Made by a program: the position numbers and the translations under genes. The notes under the pieces were generated by a model. The model was not told the origin of the DNA. It saw only the letters and a list, made by a program, of their open reading frames with translations, and made no database searches. Shown here one piece after another: positions 11,706 through 23,813 of a DNA stretch of 64,000 nt; position 1 is the first letter of the stretch, and each line of letters opens with the position of its first letter. The stretch comes from Macrolepiota albuminosa. Taxonomy: Eukaryota; Basidiomycota; Agaricomycetes; Agaricales; Agaricaceae. The DNA lies in NCBI GenBank assembly GCA_027475525.1, contig JAMWFC010000032.1:1364001-1428000 (forward strand), read 5' to 3'.

Positions 11706-13031
11706 CCAGCTTGAACTACTCCAAAATATATCTAAAACATGGTCACATGACTTTGTTTATCTTCAGAAGTCACATGCAACTTACTCTTTATTTCTGAGTA
11801 AAATAGGGATAAACCTGAAAAATTAAAGATGCTCAAAAAACTGTTTCAATAAGTAAATATTTTAAAATGACCATTGCTCTATCAGTTTTGATCTCAATTA
11901 TATAAACCTAAATTCATTTTGTAGCTACAATGTCATAGTATTTTACATGACTTAATCAGGATTTTAGACACTTCTCATCCATCATGCCAATGTCATCTTT
12001 GAAAAAGTATAAAACATTGGGACAGTTTTTTGAGCCACTGTATAGGCAACAATTCTGTTGTGACACAGGACATGAATGTTCATGTAATACTTGTAGAGCT
12101 GGTCCAGCTCTAACAGAGTGTAGGGAAGACCATGCAGGGCATGCTTGTAGACAATTGTATCCAGAATGTAGGCATGCTGGCCAGAGGCATACTCATACAA
12201 CGCTGCTCTGTTGGCATCAGCTCCCATCAGCACAGTATTTGTAGCATACAAATAATATGTGCAATGGCTGAGTGCTCCTTTAAAGCATGAGTTTATTTGC
12301 TCAACATCAAGCAGCCCCCATACTTTCACCTCTAAACCGTCAAGAATTCTCTCTGAGAAATCATCTTCAGCTCTATATTTCAGGGCCTGCAGCTCTTTGG
12401 TGCAGTTCACTTTCTTCTTTGCTATGTGCTTATTGCACGATACTCATTGGAATTGGTCCGCTGCTGATTCCCCCTTCTTGCCATCCTCCTTCTGCTCCAA
12501 GCTTGACTCTCCATAGTCACTCTCATTGGACAAGAACATAACTGGCACTTTGCCTTTTTTAGGCATGGGTTTTCCTCTCGAGGTTGCCACCAGACCATCA
12601 TATTGTTCCAATGTGTGGGGGTCTGGGGTCAAGACAATCACAGGATAATGTTTTGGCAGAGCTAGTACAAATACCGGCAGCATAAATTGCATCTGGACTT
12701 CTCCTGCTTGTGCAGGAATGCCAGCAGGAAAGGCTATGACCTCCAATTTAAAGGCATTAAGAAGCAGCTTGCAGCCACAATGTTGATGAAATGGCCTTGG
12801 CTTTGCTGGGGCAGATGATGCACAGAGTGGCTGAGCCACCAGAGGAGCAGGCACATTTTGTGCCAGAGTTCTCTCTCCAGGCTCAGCTTGAGAAATGTTA
12901 TGAATAGGTGCCCTTGGTGCTACAGTGATAGATTTGGACCCCATAGATGAGGCCTGAGGTGGTTCAGTTTTATGCTGACCCAGAGACAGTCTAGCCAAAG
13001 GCTCATTGACTACAGCTAGTGGCTCTGACAA

Positions 13032-14070
13032 GGCCTGAGTGGCTGGGATAGGTAGCTAAGATGATAAAGCAACAGGCTAAGCAGGCTGCTCAGAGCATGC
13101 TAGTCACACTGCTGGTGGCATCCTAGCCCATGGAGGCTTGCCTAGTCAAATAAGCTAATATCTAGCTCTCTTGACCTTAGTGGTCAGTTCCTCAACTGTT
13201 GAAACTTTGCGCTTAGACATGCGGTCAATCTGTTCCAGCGCTGATACATACTGCCTCTTCATTAGCTCAATCAGGTCAAGCAGTCCTTCCATCATGACAA
13301 CAGCCAAACTGTCCTGCAGAAAGGACACAGTTGCAGGGACTGGCTGTCCTGCTGCTTCTAGTCAGCTAAAGAGTGCATTTAGCACTGCTGATTCCTGCGC
13401 TGGTGGTGCATAGTCTATATATATGGCTCAGCCACAGGCTGATGCACCTATGATATGGATGGTGGTCCCATCACTGCACCCACATATGTTGGTATCAATG
13501 CCTGCAGTCATGCTAGCAGTACCTGATAGTAGTGCTCCTTGTGCATTCTGTCTTCTGGGTACTTATAGTGCCCCTCATTGTCTACCTCCATTTCTTGCAA
13601 GTAGAGGGGGATCTGATATGGTAGTGGTTCCTTGTGACCTGGATAGGCCACACCCACTATCTGGTATGGCTGCCTGCCAGATACAGCGGCTGCCTCTGAT
13701 AGTCTGGTTGATCTGGGTAATTTTGTATGTTAGGAGGTTTCCCTCCTCCACCAGGGCCTTGCAGGCTCTGATCAGTTTTACTAGGCCCCCAATAGGCCAT
13801 TACTCAAAGACATGCCAACTACATATATTGGGACTTAGGAGGAGAAAAGAGAAAAAAAATCTCCTAACTCTGCCAGTGGTTTAAACAACTATAAATATTT
13901 GCCACCCAGTCTTTTACCAGTTATCAGAGTTGGGTAAACAGCTACAATTAGTAGCCACCTAGTCTTTAATCAGGTATCAAAGTGGACTTCATCCACATTT
14001 CACCACCTCACATGCTCTATGTGTGTTTTGCCAGCTGTCAAGGGCGTTTCATGCTCTGCAGCTCTAGGTA
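13032..14070. other. Element E spacer between integrase and 3' ORF
   Basis: CpG-poor. The stretch 13420-13820 may be further 5' sequence of the 3' ORF on the minus strand but is too broken to read. Two diverged direct repeats of about 50 bases lie at about 13888 and 13948, each with the core GCCACC.AGTCTTT. Confidence 0.4.
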
Positions 14071-14457
14071 TCAGTTCAGTACTGCAAGATCCTTGCAGTT
14101 TACTAGCAGCTCCCAGGTGGTATCACCTAAGCTCCACCTTACCTTGAATTCAAGGTTTCCCCCTGTCCACCTATGATCTATGAGGTCATCTATAAACCAT
14201 TCCTGGTCATCGCCAGTTCCAAAGTCATATGGCTCCAGTGTCACATTATTAGGGAATAGCACATCACTATTGGCTAAGTATGGCTGCAACAGCAACACAT
14301 AGAACTTAGGCACTATCCTGCATGCCTGCAGTGCATGGAGTAGCTCCAGCACATAGTTAGATGTGCTCAGCTCAGCCTCAAGGACCTTATATGGTCCAAT
14401 CCACTTAGGATATAGCTTACTTGCTTTGCCTTTTCGCAAATTCAAGTTCTTTGTCAA
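14071..14457 (-). pseudogene. Element E integrase C terminus with chromodomain
   Basis: A 128-codon open frame. It shows the integrase C-terminal beta-barrel region (KLYPKWIGPYKVLEAE) and a chromodomain-like end (EWFIDDLIDHRW, FKVRWSLGDTTWELL). Chromodomains of this kind guide gypsy chromoviruses to marked chromatin. The rest of the integrase lies at 15383-17100, cut off by the solo LTR. A close homologue is at 63323-63653. Confidence 0.8.
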
Positions 14458-14585
14458 GGGATATATTAGGTTCCCTTTTTTGATGTCTGGGTCATTACGC
14501 CTGCAATTATTTGCATGTTTTGTTTGCTATACATGCAATTCTATAATCATATCATGGGCATTTGCTAAGTTTCTTAGCGCATTGT

Positions 14586-15382
14586 TGTCATGACCCCCCT
14601 ACCCAGAACCACCCTGGAACACCTCCAGAGCCCTATCCAGAACTTCTCTGCAACTCCATGACACAGCCCCGCCATCATGACCACCAACACCACCATCATG
14701 CACAACAGACTCCGTCATCACGCTGTGCCCCCTGACAGCCGTATGTCATGGATCCTGGAACTGTCTGCTGGCACACCCACTGATCATCAGATCACACCAA
14801 TCACCCCAGCTATTACGCATCACACATTAGTGCTGCCCCTCTGCTCCAATGGATTGTGCACTCTGTGCAATTCCTGGCATACAGTTTTCCTCTTCTGCTG
14901 CCACCCATTCACTTCCAGAACTGACCCAGACATCCCAGAGACCCTCAGAAACCTGGAGTAGTTCCACCAGTACTTAACGAGTAGCCACCCACTTGTTGTA
15001 CTTGAGTCTTGATATTACATTTGATTGCTTGTGTGCCTTTTGATTGACTAGTACACACTGACTGGTATGCTTGGCTGGCATGCTTCAACTGGCATGCTCA
15101 ATTTGTTTGTGTGCTCTTAAGATTGGTATGCATTTTGCAACTTAAACTTTACTAACCAGGTCTTGTCCTAGAACTTCCAGTCCTCAACTTGACTCCACCT
15201 CTCTAATTCTTTTGACTTCACCTAATCCCCAGACTAAGTTCCTTATTCTGGGAATCCCCCTGTTTGCATCTTGAACTCCAGAGCTTAGTCCAGGGTTCCA
15301 GACACCTGAGTATACGTAGATCAAGTCTGCCTCATAAAGGCATTGCTTTCTCAGAAAGCCCCTGACTCAGCAAAACCTGACA
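14586..15382 (+). mobile_element. old solo LTR of the A/B/C family (CpG-depleted)
   Basis: 797 bases, TGTCATGA..CCTGACA, flanked by a perfect 5-base duplication ATTGT (14581-14585 and 15383-15387). It aligns with the CpG-rich LTR at 53908-54679, with CpG sites changed to TpG or CpA. It interrupts the integrase of element E, so it is younger than E but old enough to have lost its CpGs. Confidence 0.9.
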
Positions 15383-17100
15383 ATTGTGCACAAACTGTTT
15401 AACTTTAACATGAATAACTTTGTCAGTGCAAAGTTTACAAATCATGGATGGCATATAGCCATTATTGAGTTCAAAGAGTGAATACCCTGTGGTTTTGGAT
15501 ATGCTTGTATTTATTGCAAATTTAATGAGTGGACATCTATCCACCCAGTCCTTCTGATCAGGATATACAAACACTCACAGTATCTGTGCAATATTTCTAT
15601 TTGCCTATTCTGTCTGGCCATCCATTTGCAGATAAAACGACATCAACATGAGCAACTTTGCTCTGAGCAGCTTGTACAGCTCCTTCCACCATTTGGAAGT
15701 AAACTTAGCATCTCAATTACTTACAATCGAGCTGGGCAATCTATGAAGGTGTACTATCTCCTTGAGATAGATCCAAGACAAGTCTGAGGCTGTCATGGTT
15801 GTCTTCATCAGAATAAGATGGACCATTGATAGGACCACACATAGGCAAGGCACATCAACAGCAGGCTTGGCATTGGCTCCAGACACCTTGCCACACTCGT
15901 TCCAAACCTAGCACATGTAATTTATCTATTTTAAGCCATTCCTGATGGCCATGCATGGCAAGCAATGTACCTGATCAGTGATAGTGCTGACAGCAGCCAG
16001 AATGACAAGTGACAGCTGGCATCATGCTGTCGGCAAGCACTGACAGATAGCATCACTCAGGCAGCATATGGTAGTGCTAGCCAGTGGCAGCACTTATGAG
16101 CAGGAATGATGGTATTTTCTTGTAATTGATAGCCTGGCATTTCATCTTGGCACCTGGCACTGCTTAGCACCTTCTTGTTACTTGGACAGACAGTATTCTT
16201 GTTAACTTCTCAATATTTAGTTTAATGCACAGTGACTACTTATACTCTTTCCACTCCTTGGTGATGCTTAGTTGCTTAGCAATGGCAAACTCATTTTACT
16301 ATAAATATTTACCATTGTCACTAGTTAGAAACTGAACAGAGTACCCCAGTTTATATCCCTCAGTTCACCCTACGGTTCAGATTTCTTTTGAGCTGACTAA
16401 GTTTATAGTCACCAACTGTCTGAACACTTTTAGCCTGCTTGCTGCAGTTATGCTTATGGAACCTACATACCTTGCATCTATAGCAGGCATTATATAGCTT
16501 AGTCATCACTAAGCCTCTAGTTTCCTTACCGCATCTATCTGCCACACTTACTCATATTCACCTCTCTATCTTCTTTAGGCATACTTCGTCTTTAGTGCCC
16601 CTTCCTTACCGCATACTCTTGCCAACTACCATTGCTAACCTTCACTAAATCTTGCCATTCAACTCATTTTTCCAACTTGTTCTCTGGGAACTGCCCAGGA
16701 CTTCCTCAATCTTAGCATGCCCAATGCATTGTTACACAGGTCAGTAGCCATAAACCATGTCTGCTACTGATCTACTTTTGGGCATTATCACCATACTGGT
16801 CATTCTATAGATTACTACTTATAGGTAGTTAAAACTCTTCAACTCCAGAAATGGACCAATAAAGTCCATCCCAATTGAGTCTCAGGGTTTGACTAAGATT
16901 GAAAGCAAATGAAGCTTCCCTGGCGGCTTCAATGTTGACACTTTCAACTGTTGACATAGCTCGCATGTCAAGCAGAATTGACTTATTTTCTTGGCCATTT
17001 GTAGCCACCAGTATCAGCATTGCACATAGTCCAGTGTTTTCTGAGTTTCAAAGTGGCCTACTACTCTATGGGCCTGATTCAGGATAGTTGTGATCAACAA
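15383..17100 (-). pseudogene. Element E integrase, degenerate
   Basis: Fragments of a gypsy integrase core. A DGQTE-containing block (about 15600-15660) corresponds to the segment with the catalytic Glu and is followed by a stop. Next comes the frame 15574-15332, with CPLIKFAINTSISKTTGYSLFEL matching the usual integrase core end; its last residues run into the solo LTR. The upstream part is too mutated to place the HHCC zinc site with confidence. Confidence 0.6.
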
Positions 17101-17689
17101 CCTCTTTCAGGGAATGCAGATGACTTTAAACCTAGTGAGTCTGGTAAGATAAACAAGTTGCTGCTTTATCTTGAAGCATGGATGCACTTGGATATTATTT
17201 ATAATCTCTAGAAAGAGATTGTCATCCTTGTATCCTTGCTAGATATGTGTGTAAAATTGCACGTTGCTAGGCAGCTGGTGCGGGCTGACAATCATGCGAA
17301 TTCAGCACTTGCTAGAGAGTCATCTCAGCACCACTAGAAGGCACCTCTTACCTTGTCTCTTTGTCTGGCTGGAGGGCCTCATGGTCCATCAGCTTCTGGG
17401 CCTTGATATTGTGAGCTTCTTACTATTCTTGCAGTCACTTGCTATGACATGATTTCTGCACTTGCGTGATGCATAGCTCAACTGTATATTCCTTGATTTC
17501 ATAGAACCTATGCAAGGGCAAGTCTTCGCCCTCTAAGTCAATGTGTTTGTCTGCCTGAACATAATCATGCATGTTATAAACATCATCTCAAGTATTGCTC
17601 TCAAAATATTGAGACAGGCAATCTGCAACCTTGTTCAATTCATCTTTTACATAGGTGATGTCAAACTGATATTACAACATGTAGTCAAT

Positions 17690-18652
17690 CTAGCGATGTT
17701 GTCGCAGTGATAGGTGCACTTGAGTCTTGAAAAACTCAAGTGCTTTGTGATCTGTGATGATAAGGATCTTGTATCCCATCAGTTTATCCTCCCACTTAAG
17801 GAGGGCTTCTAAAATAGCAAGTGTTTCTAACTTGTATACTGCATAGTTCTGCTGTGCAGCAGTGAATTTGCAGAACATAAATCCTGCTAGTTAGCAAGTT
17901 TGCCATATTTTTTACCTTGGCCAAATGTGGCCCCAACCCCTGTCTTTGAGGCATTGCATATGAGCCAAATGGGCTCATTGATGTGTGGGTCAATTGGCCA
18001 GATTACTGGTGTCTTTACACAAATGCGCTTAATCATTTCAAAGCACTGCTGATGCAGTGGTCTCCAGTAAAAAGGGGACCCATTCTGGGTCATGGCCATT
18101 AGTGGCCCAGTGTATGCCATGATATTTGGCAAAAAATTACCAATATAATTTACTAATCCAACAAATCGCTGGATATCATTATATGTGTGGAGTATGCCAC
18201 TCTCAAATTTTATTGAGTTTATCTGTGTCTGGGTAAATACCCTTCTTATCAATGACATGACTGAGACAGTCTATACTAAGTACATACAACTTGCACTTCT
18301 TTTATTTGAGATAGAGGCTGGCCTTATGTAGTTGTTCAAATATGACTCATAAGTGCCGCTCATGCTCCTTGATGGAATCTGAAAAAATAAATAAATTGTC
18401 TAAATAGATGTACATAAACTTTCCAATTTGAAAGATGGAGGTCATTAACCTCTGGAATGTTGCTGGTGCATTACAGTCACTAATTTGCATGATATTGCTC
18501 ACAAATGTCCCCATCAAGAACAAAAACAGCATCTTTGGTATATCTTCTTTGTATATGCAAATCTGTTTGTATGCATCCATTAGGTCAATTTTCAACCTAT
18601 ATTTTGCTGTAGCAACATCTTTGCATATGACTTCCTGATCTGGAAGGGGCAC
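17690..18652 (-). pseudogene. Element E reverse transcriptase and RNase H, degenerate
   Basis: The RT part (18652-18347) keeps KIDLMDAYKQICI and a catalytic box YLDN where YLDD is expected, so the second aspartate is lost. The frame 18258-17887 has the FVGLVNYIGNFLPN thumb block and the start of RNase H (ICNASKTGVGA, Asp to Asn). The frame 17878-17690 completes RNase H with NYAVYKLETLAILEAL and ITDHKALEFF. Stops separate the pieces. Confidence 0.8.
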
Positions 18653-18745
18653 TATGTCCTTGACTGTATTATCATTATGCTGTCACACATTCAATGCAGT
18701 TTGTAACATTCCATCCTTCTTGGGAATACAAAGTAAAGGTGCAGC

Positions 18746-19159
18746 TTACACTGCTAGTTGTGGTTTCCACCACTTTGCATTTATATATCTGTTTGTCTTT
18801 TTACAAAGCTGATCCTGCAGTGCTTGCAGACAGCAAGGCAAATGGTACTTGTACTGCTTATTATCGTCAATGAGGTTAATCTCATGATTAACCTCCTTCC
18901 ATAGTAAAAGTTCTTCCTTTGTCTTGTTGATAATATTAGCAAACTCATGTTGCCATTGCTGGCACAATTGAGGAATATCTTCCTCTGTAAGGCTCATAGC
19001 CTTACCTTTTCCTTTCAATATGTGTGCTACATATAGCTGAACCTTTGGTTCAAATTGCTTCTGTAAGGCACATACGTGCTTTTTTGTGAGATCTCCCAGA
19101 TTCAACCTTACAACTAGTTGCCTCCTTGCTACTCTTGTCATATTTGACAACAATTGCAC
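18746..19159 (-). pseudogene. Element E protease-RT linker
   Basis: A 137-codon open frame between protease and RT. The block EEDIPQLCQQWQHEFANI corresponds to the region before RT in gypsy polyproteins (EYHEFADVF in elements A-C). No catalytic motif. Confidence 0.6.
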
Positions 19160-19690
19160 ACTTTTTGCTTTCAGCGATACCCTGTCAAATACAATATCTG
19201 ATGTTTCAGAAATCTTGTCCTCTCATGCATGATGGTATACTTCTCCTGTCTGGATCAACTGCATTCTTTCCATAGTATGCATCACCATTGACACTACCAA
19301 CTCATTCCACTCTCATGGCATTTATGGGTCATATGCCCATTGCAATCCTAGACAAGGCACTGATCAATCCATTAGCAACCTTGTGCTTCCCACAGTTTCC
19401 ATTATACTATATACTTTGTCCTTGATGAGATCCTCCACTCTCACTCAAGAGCTAGTTAGCTGGCATTCCAGCGACTCCACCATGTGTTTACCATGCTCAT
19501 TTTTATGCTGTATAGCCTGCTTAGGCTTTCCATTTGTATACCTGACTGCATTCAGGTACTTTCCCTTCTTCAGAGTTCCTTAAAACTCTTTCTCCAACAT
19601 TATAATAGCTGGCAAGTCTGCTAGCAGGCTTTTTAGTAGGACTTGCTTGTCTTCTACCTTTTGTATAGTTGCTCTCTTGTGACCATTCAG

Positions 19691-20194
19691 TCAGTTGCAT
19701 TTGTTGCACCGCTTCTCTGTTGCATGATAGCATCTCAAGCAACCATCCATGTTGCTTAACACAACTTTCTCTGCCTTCATAGGCATACTATTCACAATGA
19801 CCATGTCATTTACAAAATTCAAAGACACCTTGTTCTTATGCATAAATGGCATACTAATAATTATATCATAGTGATCAAAATTTGCTATGTCCACATACTT
19901 CTTAGTCAACATATCTGACATCTTTATTCTTACTTCAGCACCAAACTGCACCATGGCATGGCTTCCTACAGTTTCCAACTAGAGCATCAATAGCTCTTCC
20001 AACTCATGAATGCAAATCATGTTGATGTGAGCAAACTGAGGTGTAATGCCCATAATGGTACTTCCTGAGTCCCATAGAGTCCAGGCCAGATGTCTGTTGA
20101 CATCAACATAGGTGACCAAGCACTTCTTCTCCTCAGGAGTATAACATGGCCACTGCAACTTATTAGTTGCCTTCTGCAGAGTAACACGTCTCAT
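19691..20194 (-). pseudogene. Element E retropepsin
   Basis: Two adjacent frames (20194-19979 and 19978-19691) separated by a stop. The active-site triad appears as WDSGSTIMGITP, and the downstream YDIIISMPFMHKNKVSLNF corresponds to the usual ILG..WL..N..I. block. Only one protease domain is seen here, unlike in B and C. Confidence 0.75.
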
Positions 20195-22840
20195 TCAGAT
20201 ATGTTGATCTCTATGGCACTCAGTCAGTGCAAACAGGTGTTCTTCCTTGTCATTACAAGTATAGTAGCTGCTGTTGTACACGTCCATTGTGATGTATTTG
20301 TCACCATCAATCTGGATGCTTTTAGCGTCATCTACTTCTGAGCCCTCAGCCACATCTTGCAGCCCTTCCTCAGCCTCCTCAATGACCTCCTCATCCTCAT
20401 TGTCACTGGGGGCTGCAGCCATATAGGCTGCTTGGATGTGTGCCTTGAACAGAGCAGGGCATTTCTTAGCAAAATGTCCAGCTCTCTCACAATTGTAGCA
20501 TGCTGAGAGATCTCCTGCAGGCTTTTTCTGGACCGTTCCAGAACCCATATTGAGTTTGCTAGCCATACGCGCTGCAGGTGCTACACCCCCTCTAGCTGCT
20601 ACCTGGTTTTAACCTGAAGAGGGTTGACTATCTTTCACTGGCACATATCCAGTGGGTTTTGGTCAAGGCCATTAGCCTCCAGGAACTGTCTTGCTAATGA
20701 CAAATTGTGGATTGCAATTGTTTTTCATCTCTGACCATTTGACAAGAAAGGTTCCTACCTTCACTGCCTGATGGTTCACAGGCCCTTAGTGTGAATTATG
20801 CTGTTCATAATGATTTGCAGTTCATGTCAACTGCTCATACCAAATGGTGTATGCCAAGAACTTGGTCACTATATTGACCTCTGGAGACAAATTGTCATTG
20901 TGTATCAATGCTCTCCTCATCTCTGCAGGTATTCTGTCCAGGAATGTCTTGCAAATGGTGTATTTGTCTGGATAGATGATGGCCATATTCTGTGTATGAC
21001 CCACCAGGTTATTATAGAATGTCTGGATGTCAGTCTTGGCATCATACACTGCCTTTTTAAGGACATCCTAAGCTTCCTGCATAGTCACAGCATTGACAAA
21101 ACAATTATACAGTCCTATCAGAACCTCTTTAAATGTCCAATGCAATTTATTGTGATTGATGTGAAGGACATGGTGGAAGAACCAATTCTGAGCCTCTTCT
21201 TTCATAAATTTGTGTAACACAAATATTCTCTCTTGGTCCATGTTGTCTCCACCATAGCAGCAGGCTGCCAAATGGTAACAGACATCCATGGCCTAGTCCT
21301 CCAGCTGAGAGAACCTATGCCCTCCAGCATATGCATGAATGTGCTTACCATCAGATTTGCAGGAACTTACCCCAGCAGGAAATTCAAACCTGACTCCAAA
21401 AAAGTCATTCACCAGTCGAGTGAGATGGTTATGCATATGATCCATATGGATCCAGACTGCCTCATTTATTCTAAGCATATTTTCATGCAAATTATGAGGT
21501 GTGGGCATTGGGAATGCCCAGAGACTGTGAAACAGATATTTGTTGGCTGTTTTTTCTGGCCGTAGAATGGGCTGTTGCCTCATCTCTCACTCTGCTAGTG
21601 ATCCACCAGCATGCCTGCCACCATTATAACAATTATTATTGTCTCAATCATTCTGTCTATGATCACAACCCCTACCATTGTTATTGTGACAATTCTGCTC
21701 CCTCCTATCATAGTGATCACTACTATCATCACTACCCTCTGGATCTCTGTCTGGTTCAGCAGTTCAAGCAGCAAATTGTTGCTGCATATCATTGACAGGT
21801 ATTACACCTTCACGTCTTTCAAAGGCAATCCCCTAGTTGTCAATCAACAACTCACCATGATCATGCAAGTCCTCGTTGTGCATCCTCTGATAATTGACAT
21901 GTTTATTCCAGTTGTTTACCAGGTGAACATGTTGTACTACGTGTCATAGTCATGTTTGCTTCTCAAGCATGTGGACTTCATCCACCTCTTCTTTAATAGT
22001 AACTTGCTTTTGAGGTGTCTTAACCTCTTGCACAACAAGTAGTGCCTCTGGCTCTGCTGGAGTCATCATCATAGTCTCCACTTCAGATAATGTCTGCTGA
22101 GGCACTCTGCTGACATTGCCTTGACGGTTCACAGCATTCTGACACCTGACATAGTCTTGCTGAGATTCATTAGCCTGACAAGGCACATTCAGCAATTCCA
22201 TTGCATCTGCAATCAATGGCGCTCATTGGCGCACACTCATTTTGCATTCCATTGAATTGGCTGAGGTGGCTGTTGAGACTGCTGACCCTTGTGCTGCTTT
22301 GCACTTGAGGTATTCCACCATTTTGAGTTCAAAGATATGCACAAATAGTTTGATATATTCAGTCAAATCTGCACAAGGTACATTATGGCTCTTAGCAGCC
22401 AATAACTGTAGATGCTTTACTATGTAAAGCTGCAGACGCTTTTACGTCAATTCCTTCACAACCAATGGGTATTGGTCCAGTACCAGTTGTAACTGGATAG
22501 ACAGAGTCGAATGCAACCTTTTACTTTCCTCATTATCTGAGGACTCCAGTTTGAACTCTAAGTCTAGAACTTTTCTGAGGCCTTCATGCCTCACCTGTAG
22601 CTGTTTGCCAACTCTTCCATGCAACTCCAGAGTTCTAGGCACCAATGGTGCCTTTACCAGCCATATGACATTGTCATTCTCCTTACTGACCATCATAGTT
22701 GGTCCTTGCTTTGGTCCATATATCATTGATAATGACAGTCCTGGTTCAGTGGCAGCATCTGCCATGTACTTTAAATGCCATTCAGTTAGTGCAGTCTGAA
22801 ATAGAGTGCTATGCATGAAAGCGCTGCCTTGCAACATCTC
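20195..22840 (-). pseudogene. Element E gag with zinc knuckle, degenerate
   Basis: Frames 22837-22442, 22216-21950, 21583-21293, 21289-21068, 21049-20822 and 20566-20195 form one decayed gag. The capsid core resembles Retrotrans_gag (AQNWFFHHVL.. and FLDRIPAEMRRALI). A CCHC zinc knuckle CYNCERAGHFAKKC lies in the last frame, followed by an acidic stretch. Several stops and probable frameshifts break it. Confidence 0.75.
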
Positions 22841-23292
22841 TGAATACTGGGTAAGGTCTGGTTGACCTTCAGACTAAGCTGATGAGCTCTCAGGTAATAC
22901 TGGATACATCAGTGAAGGCATTTGGCTTGCTGGTAGCATAACTTCTGACACCACAGATCTCTCTCCTGGTTTACCACCAGGCCATACAATGGACATTATC
23001 CATGATACAGATAGCCCACCTGGCATTCCAAAGCTCATGCTAACATTGCAAGATAACTTTTCATCCTGCTTTAGCAGGAGCTAGTAAGTAGATGCAGGTT
23101 GCATCTTGACAGCTTGAGACACATGTGGATCACCTGTATCTGAGGCTGGGAAAGGAGGGTCTGGATCAAGTGAGCTAGTCATAGAAGCACATTTTTGACA
23201 TGATGCCAACAAAAATTGAGAGATTTTGTGATGAGTTGCCTAGTCGGTAACAAGCCTAGAGTCTAAAGCCAATAGCAGAAGATTTAAAAAAA

Positions 23293-23470
23293 TGTAACTG
23301 ACGCTTACGAGCTAGAACTATCTTGTGTGTATCACACAGTGCTAAATCAGACCACAGTATTGAGTTTGACTAGAACTAGAATGAATACAAGATGTTGTTT
23401 TATATAATGCTCTACTGTATGCATATAGCATCATTCACGCTAGTAACACATCTGATGCTCCATTATAACA
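23293..23470 (-). mobile_element. Element E 5' LTR
   Basis: 178 bases, TGTTATAATGG..GTTACA on the minus strand, matching 8820-8978. It is about 20 bases longer than the other LTR near its start. Confidence 0.7.
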
Positions 23471-23520
23471 GTGTTGTACTGTGTAACATCCAGCACACCC
23501 AATCACAGTTGGCATCATCA
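23471..23520 (+). mobile_element. old D-type LTR, right end
   Basis: The last 50 bases of the CpG-depleted D-type LTR (ends GGCATCATCA), continuing from 8819 after removal of element E. Confidence 0.75.
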
Positions 23521-23813
23521 GTGATTGACGTACTTTTCAGACATCATGACTAAGTCCATGATAATAACTGAGGAGCATGTTTATAGATGCTCATATTTAT
23601 ACTAAAAAAATGTTACTATTCTGATATCTACCTCCGCTAATTAATAGCTAAGGTTGCATTGTAAGAATACACCTTGGTAAACCTAGTATAAATGTCTGTC
23701 CATTGAAAAAGTTGTCTAGCAATAAACTCTTTTCCTACCCAATACATTACATTTATATAATCTGTCCACGTTTTCAACATCTGGTGGGTGTTGTGCACAA
23801 TGGTAAAGGTGTG
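23521..23813. other. unassigned AT-rich segment
   Basis: No ORF, repeat or RNA gene recognised. Confidence 0.5.

Larger units (their letters stand above)
10444..12040 (-). mobile_element. Tc1/mariner-like DNA transposon
   Basis: A 1.6 kb element with long terminal inverted repeats (about 150 bases, outer end CAGTGGCTCAAAAAACTG) and a TA target duplication (10442-10443 and 12041-12042). It encodes only the N-terminal part of a transposase; the region 10620-11250 that should hold the DDE catalytic domain has no readable frame. It sits in the 3' ORF of element E. Confidence 0.85.
9300..13031 (-). pseudogene. Element E 3' ORF (sense strand), decayed and interrupted
   Basis: Remains of one long ORF after integrase. 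Frames at 13031-12444, 12410-11982, 10441-10220, 10214-9678 and 9576-9300 follow one another. The middle part matches 62406-61408. The C-terminal part matches the open frame at 4468-5479, for example the LHILLHNQI and YTYSVVFLEQQF blocks. A mariner-like element at 10444-12040 splits it and several stops break it further. No known domain. Residues about 1-120 are low complexity, rich in Ala, Pro and Ser. Confidence 0.65.
8820..23470 (-). mobile_element. Element E: large decayed Ty3/gypsy chromovirus with 3' ORF
   Basis: Minus-strand element of 14.65 kb, about 12.2 kb after removing nested insertions. Order on the minus strand: LTR (23293-23470), gag with zinc knuckle, protease, RT, RNase H, integrase with chromodomain, a long 3' ORF, polypurine tract (8981-8989), LTR (8820-8978). 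It sits inside an older D-type LTR, whose two halves flank it. Nested in it are a mariner-like element (10444-12040) and a solo LTR (14586-15382). All genes are broken and the DNA is strongly CpG-depleted. Confidence 0.8.

Noticed and set aside
16360..16545. Cysteine-rich frame CYRCKVCRFHKHNC as another zinc-cluster gene
   Set aside because: It lies in the decayed integrase region of element E, has only four clustered cysteines with irregular spacing, and no conserved context.
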